A stretch of DNA of 64,000 nt, taken from NCBI GenBank assembly GCA_965227065.1, contig CBDDFN010000020.1:372001-436000 (forward strand). The letters are read 5' to 3'. Of this stretch, positions 15,373 through 24,249 are shown piece by piece. How positions within the stretch are numbered: position 1 is the first letter of the stretch; every line of letters begins with the position of its first letter. Below the pieces are notes generated by a model. It searched no databases, was not told the DNA's origin, and saw only the letters and a program-made list of their open reading frames with translations. Position numbers and translations under genes: made by a program. This stretch comes from CBDDFN01 sp965227065 (GTDB lineage Bacteria; Pseudomonadota; Alphaproteobacteria; SPJN01).

Positions 15373-16818
15373 TTATTCGGCGGCTTCGCGCTGAATGTCG
15401 TCGGCCTCGTCAGTTGAGGGGGTGTAAAGGGCTGCGGCCTCTTTCAACTCCGCAAAGGCTTCCTCAATCAGTTGTGCAAGATAGCTCAGATCGGGCATGG
15501 CTTTGCGGTCGGCAAGCAGACCGAAATCCATCTTGTCTTCGTAAGAGGTGACGGTGATGTTGAGGCCCTGTCCGTCCATCAGAAGCGAGACGGGATAATT
15601 ATTCGTCAGCTTGCCGCCAAACATGTAGAGCGGCTCACGCGGCCCCGGCACATTCGAGATCACCAGGTTCATCGCCGGCGGCATCACCCCCATGCGGTTG
15701 AACGGCAACATCAGAATGTTGAGCGAGTTGTTGAACACCGCATAGTTCCAGCGCGCCTCTTTCGACATTTCCGCAACGCCGGATTTGGCTTCATCAGCCG
15801 ACAATTTGATCTGCTGATAGCGCTGAAGAATATCGGGAATGTGGGTTGCAAGATCGACCATGATTACGGTGATCTGGTTGCCGCCGGCGTCGGCATCCTT
15901 GGGTCGGATCGACACGGGGCAAGCCGTGATCAGCGGCCGGTCGGGCAGAATATTGTGATGCTTGAGATAGTTGCGCAGCGCGGTTGAGCACAGGGTCAAA
16001 ACAACATCATTGATTGTCCCGTCAAGCTCAGTGCCGAGCGCACGCAGTTCCGACAAGGCAATCGTGCCGACGGCAAAGCGCCGATGCGGCGTAACATTGA
16101 CATTGAAGGGCGTCTTGGGGGCGGTGAAGGGCACACCCAGATGGCCTTCTTCGACGCCTGCGAATTGCTTGCCCATTTTCAGAAACTCGTTGCCGATTTC
16201 TTTGAGCGTTCCAAGCTGGGTCCGCATCACCGAGGAGATGCCGTCAATCAGTTCGGCTGCGGCGGGCGGGGCAACATCGGGGTCGCGCGGCTTGCGCAAA
16301 TCGGTTTGCCAGGGCGCTTTGGGCAGCGGGGCGTTCTTGTCTTTCGACAGGGTCGATTCCATGAGCTTCATGCCCGAGACCCCATCGACCACCGAATGGT
16401 GCACTTTGAAGTAAAGCGCAAGGCGTCCGTCTTCCAGCCCCTCAATGCAGTACATTTCCCACAAAGGCCGGGCCTGGTCGATCTGGCGTGAATGCAGCCG
16501 TTCGACCAGGGTGAACAGCTGTTGCATAGTGCCGGGCCGGGGCAGGGCAGCATAGCGGACATGATAGTCGAGATCGAATTCGGGATCTTCTTCCCATTCG
16601 GGCAGGGGATTGAGCTCCCGCCAATTGGGTTTCTTCAAACGCTGGTTGAAGGGCGGAACGACCGGACCGCCTTTTTCAAAGGCTTCGATCAGATCATGCA
16701 GCCAGTCGCCGTCATAATCTTTCGGCGGTTCAAAGATCTGCAGACCGGCGATGTGAGCTGGTGTGTTTCGCGATTCGATTTGCAGAAACGCGGCATCCAT
16801 AATTCCCAAACGTGCCAT
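15373..16818 (-). CDS. Wax ester synthase/diacylglycerol acyltransferase 1
   Basis: A 481-residue WS/DGAT-family acyltransferase, which joins acyl-CoA to long-chain alcohols or diacylglycerol to make neutral storage lipids at the membrane. The catalytic HHxxxDG motif is at residues 140-146 (KVHHSVVDGVSG). Other family segments are PLWEMYCIEGL (about 118), the NDVVLTLCSTALRNYL region, and the NVPGPREPLYMFGGKL motif near the C-terminus. I take ATG 16818, preceded by GGGGAGG; an ATG at 16833 is less likely because that Shine-Dalgarno would be inside the gene. Convergent with the lipase-like gene, with only two bases between stops. Confidence 0.92.
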   Translation of the reverse strand: MARLGIMDAAFLQIESRNTPAHIAGLQIFEPPKDYDGDWLHDLIEAFEKGGPVVPPFNQRLKKPNWRELNPLPEWEEDPEFDLDYHVRYAALPRPGTMQQLFTLVERLHSRQIDQARPLWEMYCIEGLEDGRLALYFKVHHSVVDGVSGMKLMESTLSKDKNAPLPKAPWQTDLRKPRDPDVAPPAAAELIDGISSVMRTQLGTLKEIGNEFLKMGKQFAGVEEGHLGVPFTAPKTPFNVNVTPHRRFAVGTIALSELRALGTELDGTINDVVLTLCSTALRNYLKHHNILPDRPLITACPVSIRPKDADAGGNQITVIMVDLATHIPDILQRYQQIKLSADEAKSGVAEMSKEARWNYAVFNNSLNILMLPFNRMGVMPPAMNLVISNVPGPREPLYMFGGKLTNNYPVSLLMDGQGLNITVTSYEDKMDFGLLADRKAMPDLSYLAQLIEEAFAELKEAAALYTPSTDEADDIQREAAE

Positions 16819-16877
16819 GATTGACCTCCCCATTCGTCAATTCGGCTTTTGCTGTTAAAGCGACTTTACCAAAAAAA

Positions 16878-16976
16878 TACGGGCACACACCCCTGTGACA
16901 CGCCGTCCAAATCACTTTCTGTGCGCGATTGCCGCACAGACCCTTTATTGACAATGTTGTCAGAAGTCACTATCTG
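16878..16976 (+). promoter_or_regulatory. Promoter and operator region of coq4 copy 2
   Basis: TACGGGCACACACCCC (16878-16893) is identical over 16 bp to the motif in the coq4 copy 1 promoter and has the same orientation to its gene. Downstream, TTGACA (16948-16953) and TATCTG (16971-16976) are 17 bp apart. The inverted repeat TGACAA-TG-TTGTCA (16949-16962) overlaps the -35 box, as expected for a repressor site. The region also separates the divergent WES/DGAT 1 gene. Confidence 0.6.
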
Positions 16977-17028
16977 TGAGGTCAACAAGGGGCGCTTTAC
17001 GCCTCGACACGCCTGCTGGAGGCCAAAA

Positions 17029-17838
17029 ATGACATACAATGTGATGCAAACCACGCAACAAATTCGCCCCGATGGCAAGCGCCACTGGCTCAAAGCCCTG
17101 CGCGCCATCGATCGGCTGCGCCGCGACAACGACGATACCGAACAGGTCTTTTTGATCATCGAAGCGCTCAAGGGCAAATCCAATGAAGAGCATCTGGAGC
17201 GTTTTCGCGCCACCGAGATCGGCCGCAAGGTGCTGAGCGAAAAGCGCTCCGCCCTTGATTTCCTGACCAAACGCGACTGGCTGCAAAGCCTGCCCGAAGG
17301 AACGCTGGGCAAAATCTATATCGACTTCATGATCCGCGAGGGTCTGACGGCGGAAGGCCTGCGCGATGTGTCCTATGAAGGCGGCTTCGCCACCGAAGCG
17401 CAGATGAGCGAGGAAGAGCGGGTGTTCTCCGAATGGAACCGTGACATCCACGATCTCTTCCACATCATCACCGGCTATGGCCGTGATCCCTTGGGCGAAC
17501 TGTCGGTGCTGGCAGTGACTTATCAACAGACCAAAAGCCTGGGTGTCGGCTTCATTGCGTTGATGGGCGCGTTTGAATATCAGCGCAAGCTCAAAGGCAC
17601 GCCGGCGTTCAAATCGGTGCTGCAAGGTTTCAAGATCGGCAAACAGTGCGAAGATCTGGTCGCCCAGGATTGGGAGCATCTTCTGACACTGCCCATTGAA
17701 GAGGTGCGCGAGCGGCTCAAGCTGCGCAAGCCGGGCTTCTACAATCGGGTGATCGAAACCGCGCGGCGCAAACTGTTCGACTATCCGCGCTATCGCGAGT
17801 TGTACACCGACCAGGTGGCCGTGCTGCCGGCGGCCTAG
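17029..17838 (+). CDS. Coq4 family protein, copy 2
   Basis: A 269-residue Coq4-family protein with the HDxxH-x11-E motif at His141, Asp142, His145 and Glu157 (HDLFHIITGYGRDPLGE). The LPEGTLGKIYIDFM and DNDDTEQVFLIIEAL segments parallel copy 1, so the two are paralogues; copy 2 has an extra N-terminal stretch of about ten residues. Whether both serve ubiquinone synthesis, or one acts on another substrate, cannot be decided here. I use ATG 17029, after GGAGG; the frame is open to 16849 but that part would cover the promoter. The stop overlaps the convergent WES/DGAT 2 stop in CTAG. Confidence 0.88.
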   Translation: MTYNVMQTTQQIRPDGKRHWLKALRAIDRLRRDNDDTEQVFLIIEALKGKSNEEHLERFRATEIGRKVLSEKRSALDFLTKRDWLQSLPEGTLGKIYIDFMIREGLTAEGLRDVSYEGGFATEAQMSEEERVFSEWNRDIHDLFHIITGYGRDPLGELSVLAVTYQQTKSLGVGFIALMGAFEYQRKLKGTPAFKSVLQGFKIGKQCEDLVAQDWEHLLTLPIEEVRERLKLRKPGFYNRVIETARRKLFDYPRYRELYTDQVAVLPAA

Positions 17839-19259
17839 GCGGCCTTCTTCTTGCCTTTCTTGGCCGCCTTTTTGAGCTCTTCAAAACTGTCGGCCAGGCA
17901 TTGGGCATAAAAGCCCGGATCGGGCATCATCTCGCGATCCGACTGGAAGGCGATGAAGATTTCACCGCAATAGCTGAACACCGGATGGGTCAATCCCATG
18001 CCTTCGGTGATCGGCGAAAGATGATAGCTGCGCACCAGCTTCGCCCCGCCCATATAAAGCGGCACTTGCGGCCCCGGCACATTGGTGATGATGCAGTTGA
18101 AGGGCGGGTTGAACCGGTGCAGGAAGCCATTGGCAACCGCGACCCGGCTGCCCCGCGCGGCCATGGCTGCGGCTGAGCTTTGGGTCACATCGGCCAGTGT
18201 CTTGGCATCGACCGCATTGGTGTAGGCCCCCACACCGCTGACTTCCTTGTGGACGGCTTTGAGCCGTTCGATCGGATCGGCAATATCGGTACGGATCGGC
18301 ACATCCATCTGATTGATGATGTCCCCTTCCTTACCATCAGGGTCCTGAACATTGATCGGGGCCCCGGCGATGATCGAGCCATGCGGGACTTCAGTATATT
18401 TTTCAAGATAACGCCGCAGGCCACCGGCAATGCCGGTCAGAATGACGTCATTGACGGTCGCGCCATCAACGGCCTTGCGGATGGCATTGGCGTCTTTGAG
18501 ATCAACTGAAACACCGTCAAAAACACGGTGCGGCGAGACCGCAGCATTAAACCGGGTCTTGGGCTTGCGGTTGAGCGTCTTGATTTCCGATGACCGCAAC
18601 CCAGCCCGGATGCGCGAAATGCTCGACACGGAATCCGACAGCACTTTGGCCGAGCGGAAGGGCGCGCGAATATTGCTCACCCCGGTGCGGGCCAGAAGCT
18701 CAGCTGCAGTGGGTTCGCGTTCAGGCACCCAGGGGTGTTCGGGCTTGGGCGGCAGCGCGCCGGGTTCAGTATCGTGCAGCACTGCCGTGATTTCAGCGCC
18801 GGACACGGCATCAATTGCGGCATGATGAATTTTGGTCAGGATCGCGTAGGAGCCTTCGGGCAGGCCCTCAATATTGTCGAGCCCCTCAATGACGGTCGCT
18901 TCCCACAAGGGGCGATTGAGATCAAGCGGGCGGGCATGAAGCCGCGCCACCTGAATGCACAATTGCCGCCAGTCGCCGGGCTTGGGCAGGGCGATGTGGC
19001 GGACGTGATATTCGAGATCGAAATTGGGATCTTCGATCCAGTAGGGATAATCAAGCTCAAGCGGAACATGGATCGCCTTGCGCCGGAACAGCGGGCTCAG
19101 ATGCAGACGGTCTTCAAAGGTTTTCAGAATGTCCTTGAAGCGGACAAACTGATCCGGCGTGGTCGAGGGATCATAAATCGACAGGGTCGCAATGTGCATC
19201 GGCGCATTGTCAACTTCCTGATAGAGAAACATGGAATCGAGCGCGGACAATTGTTGCAT
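17835..19259 (-). CDS. Wax ester synthase/diacylglycerol acyltransferase-like protein 2
   Basis: A 474-residue WS/DGAT-family protein. It is closely similar over its length to copy 3 (28292-29767): both begin MQQLS and share MHIxxLxIYDPSTT and EDPNFDLEYHVRHIALPKPGDW. The active-site motif reads HHAAIDA at residues 145-151, with Ala in place of the usual last Gly; the catalytic His and Asp remain. The C-terminus ends in a lysine-rich tail (KKAAKKGKKKAA). Its role is probably neutral-lipid synthesis, though the altered motif may change substrate preference. Confidence 0.88.
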   Translation of the reverse strand: MQQLSALDSMFLYQEVDNAPMHIATLSIYDPSTTPDQFVRFKDILKTFEDRLHLSPLFRRKAIHVPLELDYPYWIEDPNFDLEYHVRHIALPKPGDWRQLCIQVARLHARPLDLNRPLWEATVIEGLDNIEGLPEGSYAILTKIHHAAIDAVSGAEITAVLHDTEPGALPPKPEHPWVPEREPTAAELLARTGVSNIRAPFRSAKVLSDSVSSISRIRAGLRSSEIKTLNRKPKTRFNAAVSPHRVFDGVSVDLKDANAIRKAVDGATVNDVILTGIAGGLRRYLEKYTEVPHGSIIAGAPINVQDPDGKEGDIINQMDVPIRTDIADPIERLKAVHKEVSGVGAYTNAVDAKTLADVTQSSAAAMAARGSRVAVANGFLHRFNPPFNCIITNVPGPQVPLYMGGAKLVRSYHLSPITEGMGLTHPVFSYCGEIFIAFQSDREMMPDPGFYAQCLADSFEELKKAAKKGKKKAA

Positions 19260-19333
19260 GGCTGCCCCCCAAAAGGCATGTGGTCATAGTGTGAATAGCT
19301 TTTGCGGGCGACTGTAGCATGCTGCACCGCAAA

Positions 19334-19366
19334 AAGAAGCCCCGGCGGTGAAGCCGGGGCGTTTTT
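19334..19366 (-). terminator. Bidirectional rho-independent terminator
   Basis: GCCCCGGC (19339-19346) and GCCGGGGC (19353-19360) form a perfect 8-bp stem with T runs on either strand. It follows the old yellow enzyme gene on the minus strand and lies before WES/DGAT 2. Confidence 0.85.
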
Positions 19367-19422
19367 CAAAAAAGTCTGAGATGCGTGTCGCCGGGACAAC
19401 AGCAGGATTGTTTGCGGCGCTC

Positions 19423-20523
19423 TCAGTAGAGCTCTTGCGCCGCTTCCTTGGTGTAGGGCTTGAGTTCGTCAAGACGCTGGTCGCGCACCTTCACCACCCA
19501 TTCGGGATCAACCAGCAGGGCGCGGCCTACCGCGATCAGATCAAACTCATTCGCAGCCATGCGGTCGAGCAGATTGGAGATATCAGCGGCCGTTTCGGCG
19601 CTGGCGCCGCCCAATGAGGCGATGAATTCGCCATCAAGGCCGACCGAGCCCACCGAAATGGTCGGCTTGCCGGTGATTTTCTTGGTCCAGCCCGCAAAAT
19701 TGAGGTCAGAGCCGTCAAATTCAGGCTCCCAATAGCGCCGCTGGGAACAATGAAACAGGTCCACCCCGGCATCGACCAGCGGGGTCAGGAAGGTTTCCAG
19801 ATCTTCAGGCGTGTGGGCCAGCTTGGCGGCAAAATCCTGCTGTTTCCATTGCGACAGCCGAATAATGATCGGAAAGTCCTTGCCGACGGCGGCGCGGGCG
19901 GCTTTGACGATATCGGCGGCAAAGGTCGCACGCTCTGCAAGCGCCCCACCATATTTATCGCCGCGCTTGTTGGTGGCATCCCAGAAGAACTGATCGATCA
20001 GATAGCCATGCGCGCCATGCAGTTCGATGCCGTCAAAGCCAAGCCGTTTGGCGTCGGACGCGCCCTGGGCAAACGCGCCAATCAACGCGTCGATCTGGTC
20101 GATGGATGCGGCTTCCCCCACCTGTTTGTCGGCATTGGCATAGCCTGACGGGCCGACAGATGCAGCATCGGGCGTGCGGCCCTGACCCTGACGGCGCACC
20201 ATGCCGGTGTGCCAAAGCTGAGGCATGATCTTGCCGCCCACTGTGTGAACCTCGTCCACCACCTTGGCCCAGCCTTCCAGCGCCTTGCCGTGGAAGGCGG
20301 GAACATTGGGATCATTTTCCGCCGCATCATGATCAACCGTGGTGCCTTCTGTGATGATCAGGCCGACTTCGTTGAGCGCGCGGCGCTTGTAATAGGACGC
20401 CACATCATCGCCGGGAATGCCGTCGGGCGAGAAGCTGCGGGTCATGGGGGCCATGACGATGCGGTTTTTCAGTTTGAGCTTTTCGCTTTCAAACGGGCGG
20501 AAGAGAGGGGCGAGATCGGTCAT
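19423..20523 (-). CDS. Alkene reductase of the old yellow enzyme family
   Basis: A 366-residue FMN-dependent NAD(P)H oxidoreductase of the NemA/OYE family. Visible motifs are KNRIVMAPMTR near residue 19, QLWHTGM near 101 for FMN contact, FDGIELHGAHGYLIDQFF near 164 with the substrate-binding His pair and Tyr, NKRGDKYGG near 188, and an FMN phosphate-binding VGRALLVDPEWV near 336. Such enzymes reduce activated C=C bonds and some nitro compounds or nitrate esters. It starts 12 bases after the glycosyltransferase stop on the same strand, with GGAG before ATG, so the two are probably one operon. Confidence 0.93.
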   Translation of the reverse strand: MTDLAPLFRPFESEKLKLKNRIVMAPMTRSFSPDGIPGDDVASYYKRRALNEVGLIITEGTTVDHDAAENDPNVPAFHGKALEGWAKVVDEVHTVGGKIMPQLWHTGMVRRQGQGRTPDAASVGPSGYANADKQVGEAASIDQIDALIGAFAQGASDAKRLGFDGIELHGAHGYLIDQFFWDATNKRGDKYGGALAERATFAADIVKAARAAVGKDFPIIIRLSQWKQQDFAAKLAHTPEDLETFLTPLVDAGVDLFHCSQRRYWEPEFDGSDLNFAGWTKKITGKPTISVGSVGLDGEFIASLGGASAETAADISNLLDRMAANEFDLIAVGRALLVDPEWVVKVRDQRLDELKPYTKEAAQELY

Positions 20524-20535
20524 GACCGGGCTCCT

Positions 20536-21645
20536 TTACAAGTTGGGTTGCAATAATGTGAGAAGTTCGGAATGGGTTACGTCCACCATATGGGCATCGC
20601 CATAGGTGTTTTCAAACACGGTCCGCGCGTTCACGCCCCATCGTTTGAGCATGGGCCGGTCGATCCGGTCGAGAATTTCGGTCAGCGTGTCAGGATGTTC
20701 AAAGGTGAAAATCTCACCATTGAAACCGGGAATGACCAGAAAGGGCAGGGCCTGACGGTTCGACACAATGACCGGACAGCCATTGCGCATGGCCTCGGCG
20801 ACGACCAATCCAAAGCCTTCAAAACGCGACGGGACAATCAGGCAATCAAACGACCGGTAAGCCTCGTCCACCTTGTCAGGCGCCACCCGGCCGACCAACT
20901 TGATGCGCGGGTCATTGTCAGCGCCGTCCAGTTTGGCGTCTCCCAGATAAGACCAGCCGATAAGATCAAGCCGCAGGTCATCACGGGACGTTGCGCCGAA
21001 AGCTTCAAGTAACACTTGAATTCCCTTCTGACGGTCAAACCGGCCCACAAAACCCAACCGGATCGGCCCTTCATCGGGGCCCGATGCACCCGGTGGCGGG
21101 GCGGGCAGGTCGCGCACGCCATTTTGAATGATCACGTCACGCTGCGCCTTCACGCCGAATTGCCGGGCGGCGAAATATTCCGAATGTGAAATATGGATGG
21201 TGAGGTCACTTAACGGCGACAGAACGCGTTCCACCAGTGCAAAGGCCCGATTGATCAGGGCACCCCGGTCCTGCTGAAACGCCCAGCCATGGGGGATATA
21301 GGCGATCGGCATGGTCAGGCTGCTACTGAGCTTGGCAAACCGGCCCATGAGGCCCGGAAATGTGCAATGCAGGAACAGCAGGTCGGGTTTAAGGTCAATC
21401 AGGGCGCGCCGCGCAGCAAACAACCCCTTGAGCAGCCCGATGGGGGAGCGTTTGAACGCATAGGTGTGGTGGGCCAGCTTGCCGGTCCACAGATCGTCGC
21501 GTTCGGCAAAGGGCTTTTCGCCGGTTTCGGGGGTCAGAAGGATGATTTCTGTAAAGCGCGGATCGGCATTTTCGGCCGCAATCAGGCTTTTGAGGTAGGT
21601 TTCAATCCCGCCGCCCCAACTCTCGGCAAAATGGACTATGCGCAC
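20536..21645 (-). CDS. Glycosyltransferase family 4 protein
   Basis: A 369-residue GT-B fold glycosyltransferase. The N-terminal half has a donor-side glycine loop in ESWGGGIETYLKSL (near residue 8). The C-terminal GT4 domain has IRLGFVGRFDRQKGIQVLLEAF near residue 196, and the sugar-nucleotide-binding VPSRFEGFGLVVAEAMRNGCPVI near residue 277 with the E-x7-E pattern. The donor and acceptor are unknown; a surface polysaccharide or lipid is likely. No other polysaccharide genes adjoin it. The old yellow enzyme gene follows in the same direction. Confidence 0.9.
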   Translation of the reverse strand: MRIVHFAESWGGGIETYLKSLIAAENADPRFTEIILLTPETGEKPFAERDDLWTGKLAHHTYAFKRSPIGLLKGLFAARRALIDLKPDLLFLHCTFPGLMGRFAKLSSSLTMPIAYIPHGWAFQQDRGALINRAFALVERVLSPLSDLTIHISHSEYFAARQFGVKAQRDVIIQNGVRDLPAPPPGASGPDEGPIRLGFVGRFDRQKGIQVLLEAFGATSRDDLRLDLIGWSYLGDAKLDGADNDPRIKLVGRVAPDKVDEAYRSFDCLIVPSRFEGFGLVVAEAMRNGCPVIVSNRQALPFLVIPGFNGEIFTFEHPDTLTEILDRIDRPMLKRWGVNARTVFENTYGDAHMVDVTHSELLTLLQPNL

Positions 21646-21748
21646 CGTCTGCTCCCGCCACTGGTTCGTGGCAGGAGACTATGGGGCGGGACGCTGTGGC
21701 GCAAGCGCGGTCATTGCGGGGCGGGGGAGGCTTCGTTAGAAGGCTGCC

Positions 21749-22126
21749 ATGATGATCGTCTGGCTGTTCAGGGTATTGTTTGCCGCTTCGGTCGCGCTGG
21801 CTGCTTTTTTGCTGCTGGCGCCTGGTGACATGTTGGCACCAATCCCGATGAGTCTGGGCGACGTAGTGCTACACACCGGGCTTATGGCGCTTGTCGCCGG
21901 TCTGGGCGTGTTGGGTTTTGTCAATCAAGCCGGAGCGATTGCCCTGGCCCTGATCCTGATTGGTGTCGGGACGGAGTTTGGGCAGCTTTACGTGCCGGGA
22001 CGTGAATTTCACTGGAGCGATATGGCCGCCAATTTGGCCGGTATTGCCCTTGGATATGGTGCGGGCCGGGTTGCGGTGCGTATTTTGGGACGGACAATTG
22101 CACCCCAAAAGGGGGGACGGGAGTGA
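21749..22126 (+). CDS. VanZ-like membrane protein
   Basis: A 125-residue protein with four likely transmembrane helices and the VanZ-like pattern: GDVVLHTGLMALVAGLGVLG, then GTEFGQLYVPGREFHWSDMAANLAGIALGYGAG, where the E-x-x-Q and D-x-x-A-N-x-x-G residues are conserved. Members are widespread and most have nothing to do with teicoplanin resistance; the function here is unknown. Two ATGs (21749 and 21752) are possible starts. The DUF481 gene begins just past its stop. Confidence 0.75.
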   Translation: MMIVWLFRVLFAASVALAAFLLLAPGDMLAPIPMSLGDVVLHTGLMALVAGLGVLGFVNQAGAIALALILIGVGTEFGQLYVPGREFHWSDMAANLAGIALGYGAGRVAVRILGRTIAPQKGGRE

Positions 22127-22131
22127 GAGCG

Positions 22132-22833
22132 ATGATGCGTGTGGTTTTAGTTCTGGCGGCTTTGATTGTGACAACGCCGGGCATGGCGGCGGTCTGGAAA
22201 GGTCAGGTTGATGCGGGCGCGAGTGCAGCAACCGGCAATTCCGATACGATTACCCTGAATGGCGAAGGCGCGCTGTCTTACGAAGACCGGTTGTACCGGC
22301 ACAGCTATTCCGCCCTTGCCGTTTATGGCGAGGATGATGGCGACAAAAGTGCTGAACGCCTCCTGCTGACGATGAAGAATGAATTCAAGCTGGGCGGTGG
22401 CAATACGTTGTTTGCCCGGACCGAGGCCGAGCATGACGCCTTTTCCTCGATCAGCCAGCGTCTGTCCGGCACGGTGGGCTATGGCCGATTGATTTTTGAC
22501 ACACCGGCGGGCTCGTCACTCAATTTCGATATTGGTGCGGGTGGACGCTGGACGCGTGTGCGCGGCGTGGAAGCGGGGTGGGAACCGATCGGGCGCACCG
22601 GACTTGCCTATGTCGGTATCATTCGCGAGGGCGTCAAATTCACCCAAAGCATCAATATGGAAGGTGGGCCCGACCGTATCCAGACCGTGTCCGACACCGG
22701 CCTTCGTTTTACGCTGGTTGAAAAGCTTTATGTGAAGCTGGGCGTGAATGTGAAACACACCACCGATACCGCACCGGGGGCGGATGCCATCGACACGCTG
22801 TCGAAAGTCTCAATCGGCTGGGCATTTGAGTAG
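22132..22833 (+). CDS. DUF481 outer-membrane beta-barrel protein
   Basis: A protein of about 233 residues with a cleavable signal peptide ending near AMAA (residue 20). It consists of alternating beta strands as in the DUF481 family of small outer-membrane barrels (GQVDAGASAATGNSDTITLNGEGALSY; LFARTEAEHDAFSSISQRLSGTVGYGRLIF). It ends in an aromatic-containing strand WAFE. The function of the family is unclear; some are salt-stress induced in relatives. Start choices are ATG 22132 or 22135, or a GTG at 22123 overlapping the VanZ stop. Confidence 0.82.
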   Translation: MMRVVLVLAALIVTTPGMAAVWKGQVDAGASAATGNSDTITLNGEGALSYEDRLYRHSYSALAVYGEDDGDKSAERLLLTMKNEFKLGGGNTLFARTEAEHDAFSSISQRLSGTVGYGRLIFDTPAGSSLNFDIGAGGRWTRVRGVEAGWEPIGRTGLAYVGIIREGVKFTQSINMEGGPDRIQTVSDTGLRFTLVEKLYVKLGVNVKHTTDTAPGADAIDTLSKVSIGWAFE

Positions 22834-22881
22834 GCGCAGGCGCGCCAGCCTATTGGCCTCCGGCAGGGAGGGATTATTCGG

Positions 22882-22925
22882 CATCCCGGCCAGGCATCTG
22901 CTGACGCATCGGCCGGGATGACGTG
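22882..22925. repeat. Intergenic inverted repeat (GTCATCCCGG-type element)
   Basis: CATCCCGGCC (22882-22891) and GGCCGGGATG (22911-22920), followed by ACG, form a stem between the convergent DUF481 and ornithine decarboxylase genes. It may also end transcription in both directions. Confidence 0.65.
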
Positions 22926-22933
22926 GCGTTTGA

Positions 22934-24163
22934 TCAGATACAGAACGTCTCAAGCGGCTTGAAGCCGTTGAAGGCGACCGACGAATAGGTCGTCGTGTAA
23001 GCCCCCGTCGACAACAGCCAGATCTTGTCCCCGGCTTTCAGGCCCTTGGGCAGATCATAGGTATTGGCTTCATACATGGTGTCGGAGCTGTCGCAGGTCG
23101 GTCCCGCCAGAACGGTGGGTTCGGTCTCTCCACCGTCACAGCTGGTCACCATGCAATACTGGATGGCTTCATCCATGGTTTCGGCGAGGCCGGAATAGCG
23201 GCCAATATCGAGATAGACCCATCGGCGTCCGCAGGCGCGATCGGCGGCTTGGGCAACCGTGACGACTTCGGCTTCAATAACGCCGGCATTGGCAACGATG
23301 GAGCGGCCCGGTTCGATCATGATTTGCGGAACCCGGTCGCCGAAATGATGCGCCAGCCGGTTCATGACGGTGGCGCCATAGGCTTCGATATGGGGGTCCA
23401 GATCGCGGGTGCGGGCGGGAACACCGCCGCCCATATTGAGCATGGTGAGCTCGATGCCGTGGTCGCGTGCCGCGTCAAACAGGGGCGCGGCCGAAGTCAG
23501 CGCGCGGTCCCAGGCTGCCATGTCGGTTTGCTGGCTGCCGACATGGAAAGAAATGCCGGTTGGCTTGGCGCCGAGATCGCGGGCAAGCACAATCAGTTCG
23601 AGCGCACGGTCCGCCGGGCAGCCGAACTTGCGGCTCAGCGGCCAGCTTGCGCCCTCGGAGGGAACCGAAATGCGGATCTGGATTTCCGCGCCCGGTGCAG
23701 CCTCGGCAATTTTGCGCACTTCATCTTCGCTGTCGGCGGCAAACATGGTGACGCCGACCTGATGGGAAAATTCAATGTCGATGCGTTTCTTGAGCGGGGA
23801 GCCGAAGCTGAGCCGTTCAGCTTCAATGCCGTGGGCGAGGCAAAGCTCGATCTCGCCGCGGCTTGCCACGTCAAAGCAGGCGTTGAGCGCATGCAGACGG
23901 CGCAGCACTTCAGGCGCGGGATTGGCCTTCACCGCATAATAGATCGCCGCGCCGGGCATGGAAGATGAAACCAGATTGTAGGCCTGCTCGACCAGATCAA
24001 GGTCGATGACAAGGGCGGGCGTGCCGACGGCTGCGCGGGCAAAAAAGTCGGCAATGCGCGCAGGGACCTGCGGGCCGTCATTGTCGGCGACAACCGTCAG
24101 GTGCGGCTGGCCGGGCAAGATGGCGGCGGGGTGGGTTTCGGTGTTTTGGTCTAGATGAGACAT
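22934..24163 (-). CDS. Type III PLP-dependent ornithine/lysine decarboxylase
   Basis: A 409-residue alanine-racemase-fold decarboxylase that makes putrescine (or cadaverine) in the cytoplasm. The PLP lysine is in YYAVKANPAPEVL (near residue 79), the phosphate-binding Gly loop is LNMGGGVPA (near 243), PLP contacts come from EPGRSIVANAG near 289, and the active-site Cys-Asp is in AGPTCDSSD near 347. An extended N-terminus of about 40 residues precedes the domain. It lies 86 bp from the divergent speE, and speD follows convergent to speE, so this locus encodes the route from ornithine to spermidine. Confidence 0.92.
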   Translation of the reverse strand: MSHLDQNTETHPAAILPGQPHLTVVADNDGPQVPARIADFFARAAVGTPALVIDLDLVEQAYNLVSSSMPGAAIYYAVKANPAPEVLRRLHALNACFDVASRGEIELCLAHGIEAERLSFGSPLKKRIDIEFSHQVGVTMFAADSEDEVRKIAEAAPGAEIQIRISVPSEGASWPLSRKFGCPADRALELIVLARDLGAKPTGISFHVGSQQTDMAAWDRALTSAAPLFDAARDHGIELTMLNMGGGVPARTRDLDPHIEAYGATVMNRLAHHFGDRVPQIMIEPGRSIVANAGVIEAEVVTVAQAADRACGRRWVYLDIGRYSGLAETMDEAIQYCMVTSCDGGETEPTVLAGPTCDSSDTMYEANTYDLPKGLKAGDKIWLLSTGAYTTTYSSVAFNGFKPLETFCI

Positions 24164-24249
24164 TGGCTTGTGCTTTCAACACGATTTTGTTGAGCCTTGC
24201 CTCGTTCCGCGCTATTGGCGAGCGCAGATTGAGTTGGAGCGGGGTCCTT

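Noticed and set aside
21749..22126. Glycopeptide resistance gene vanZ
   Set aside because: Only the general VanZ-like membrane fold is supported; no vanHAX genes and the host is Gram-negative.
24164..24249. Polyamine-responsive leader RNA before ornithine decarboxylase
   Set aside because: Alphaproteobacterial speF-type leaders are several hundred bases; the divergent gap here is only 86 bp with no long stem.
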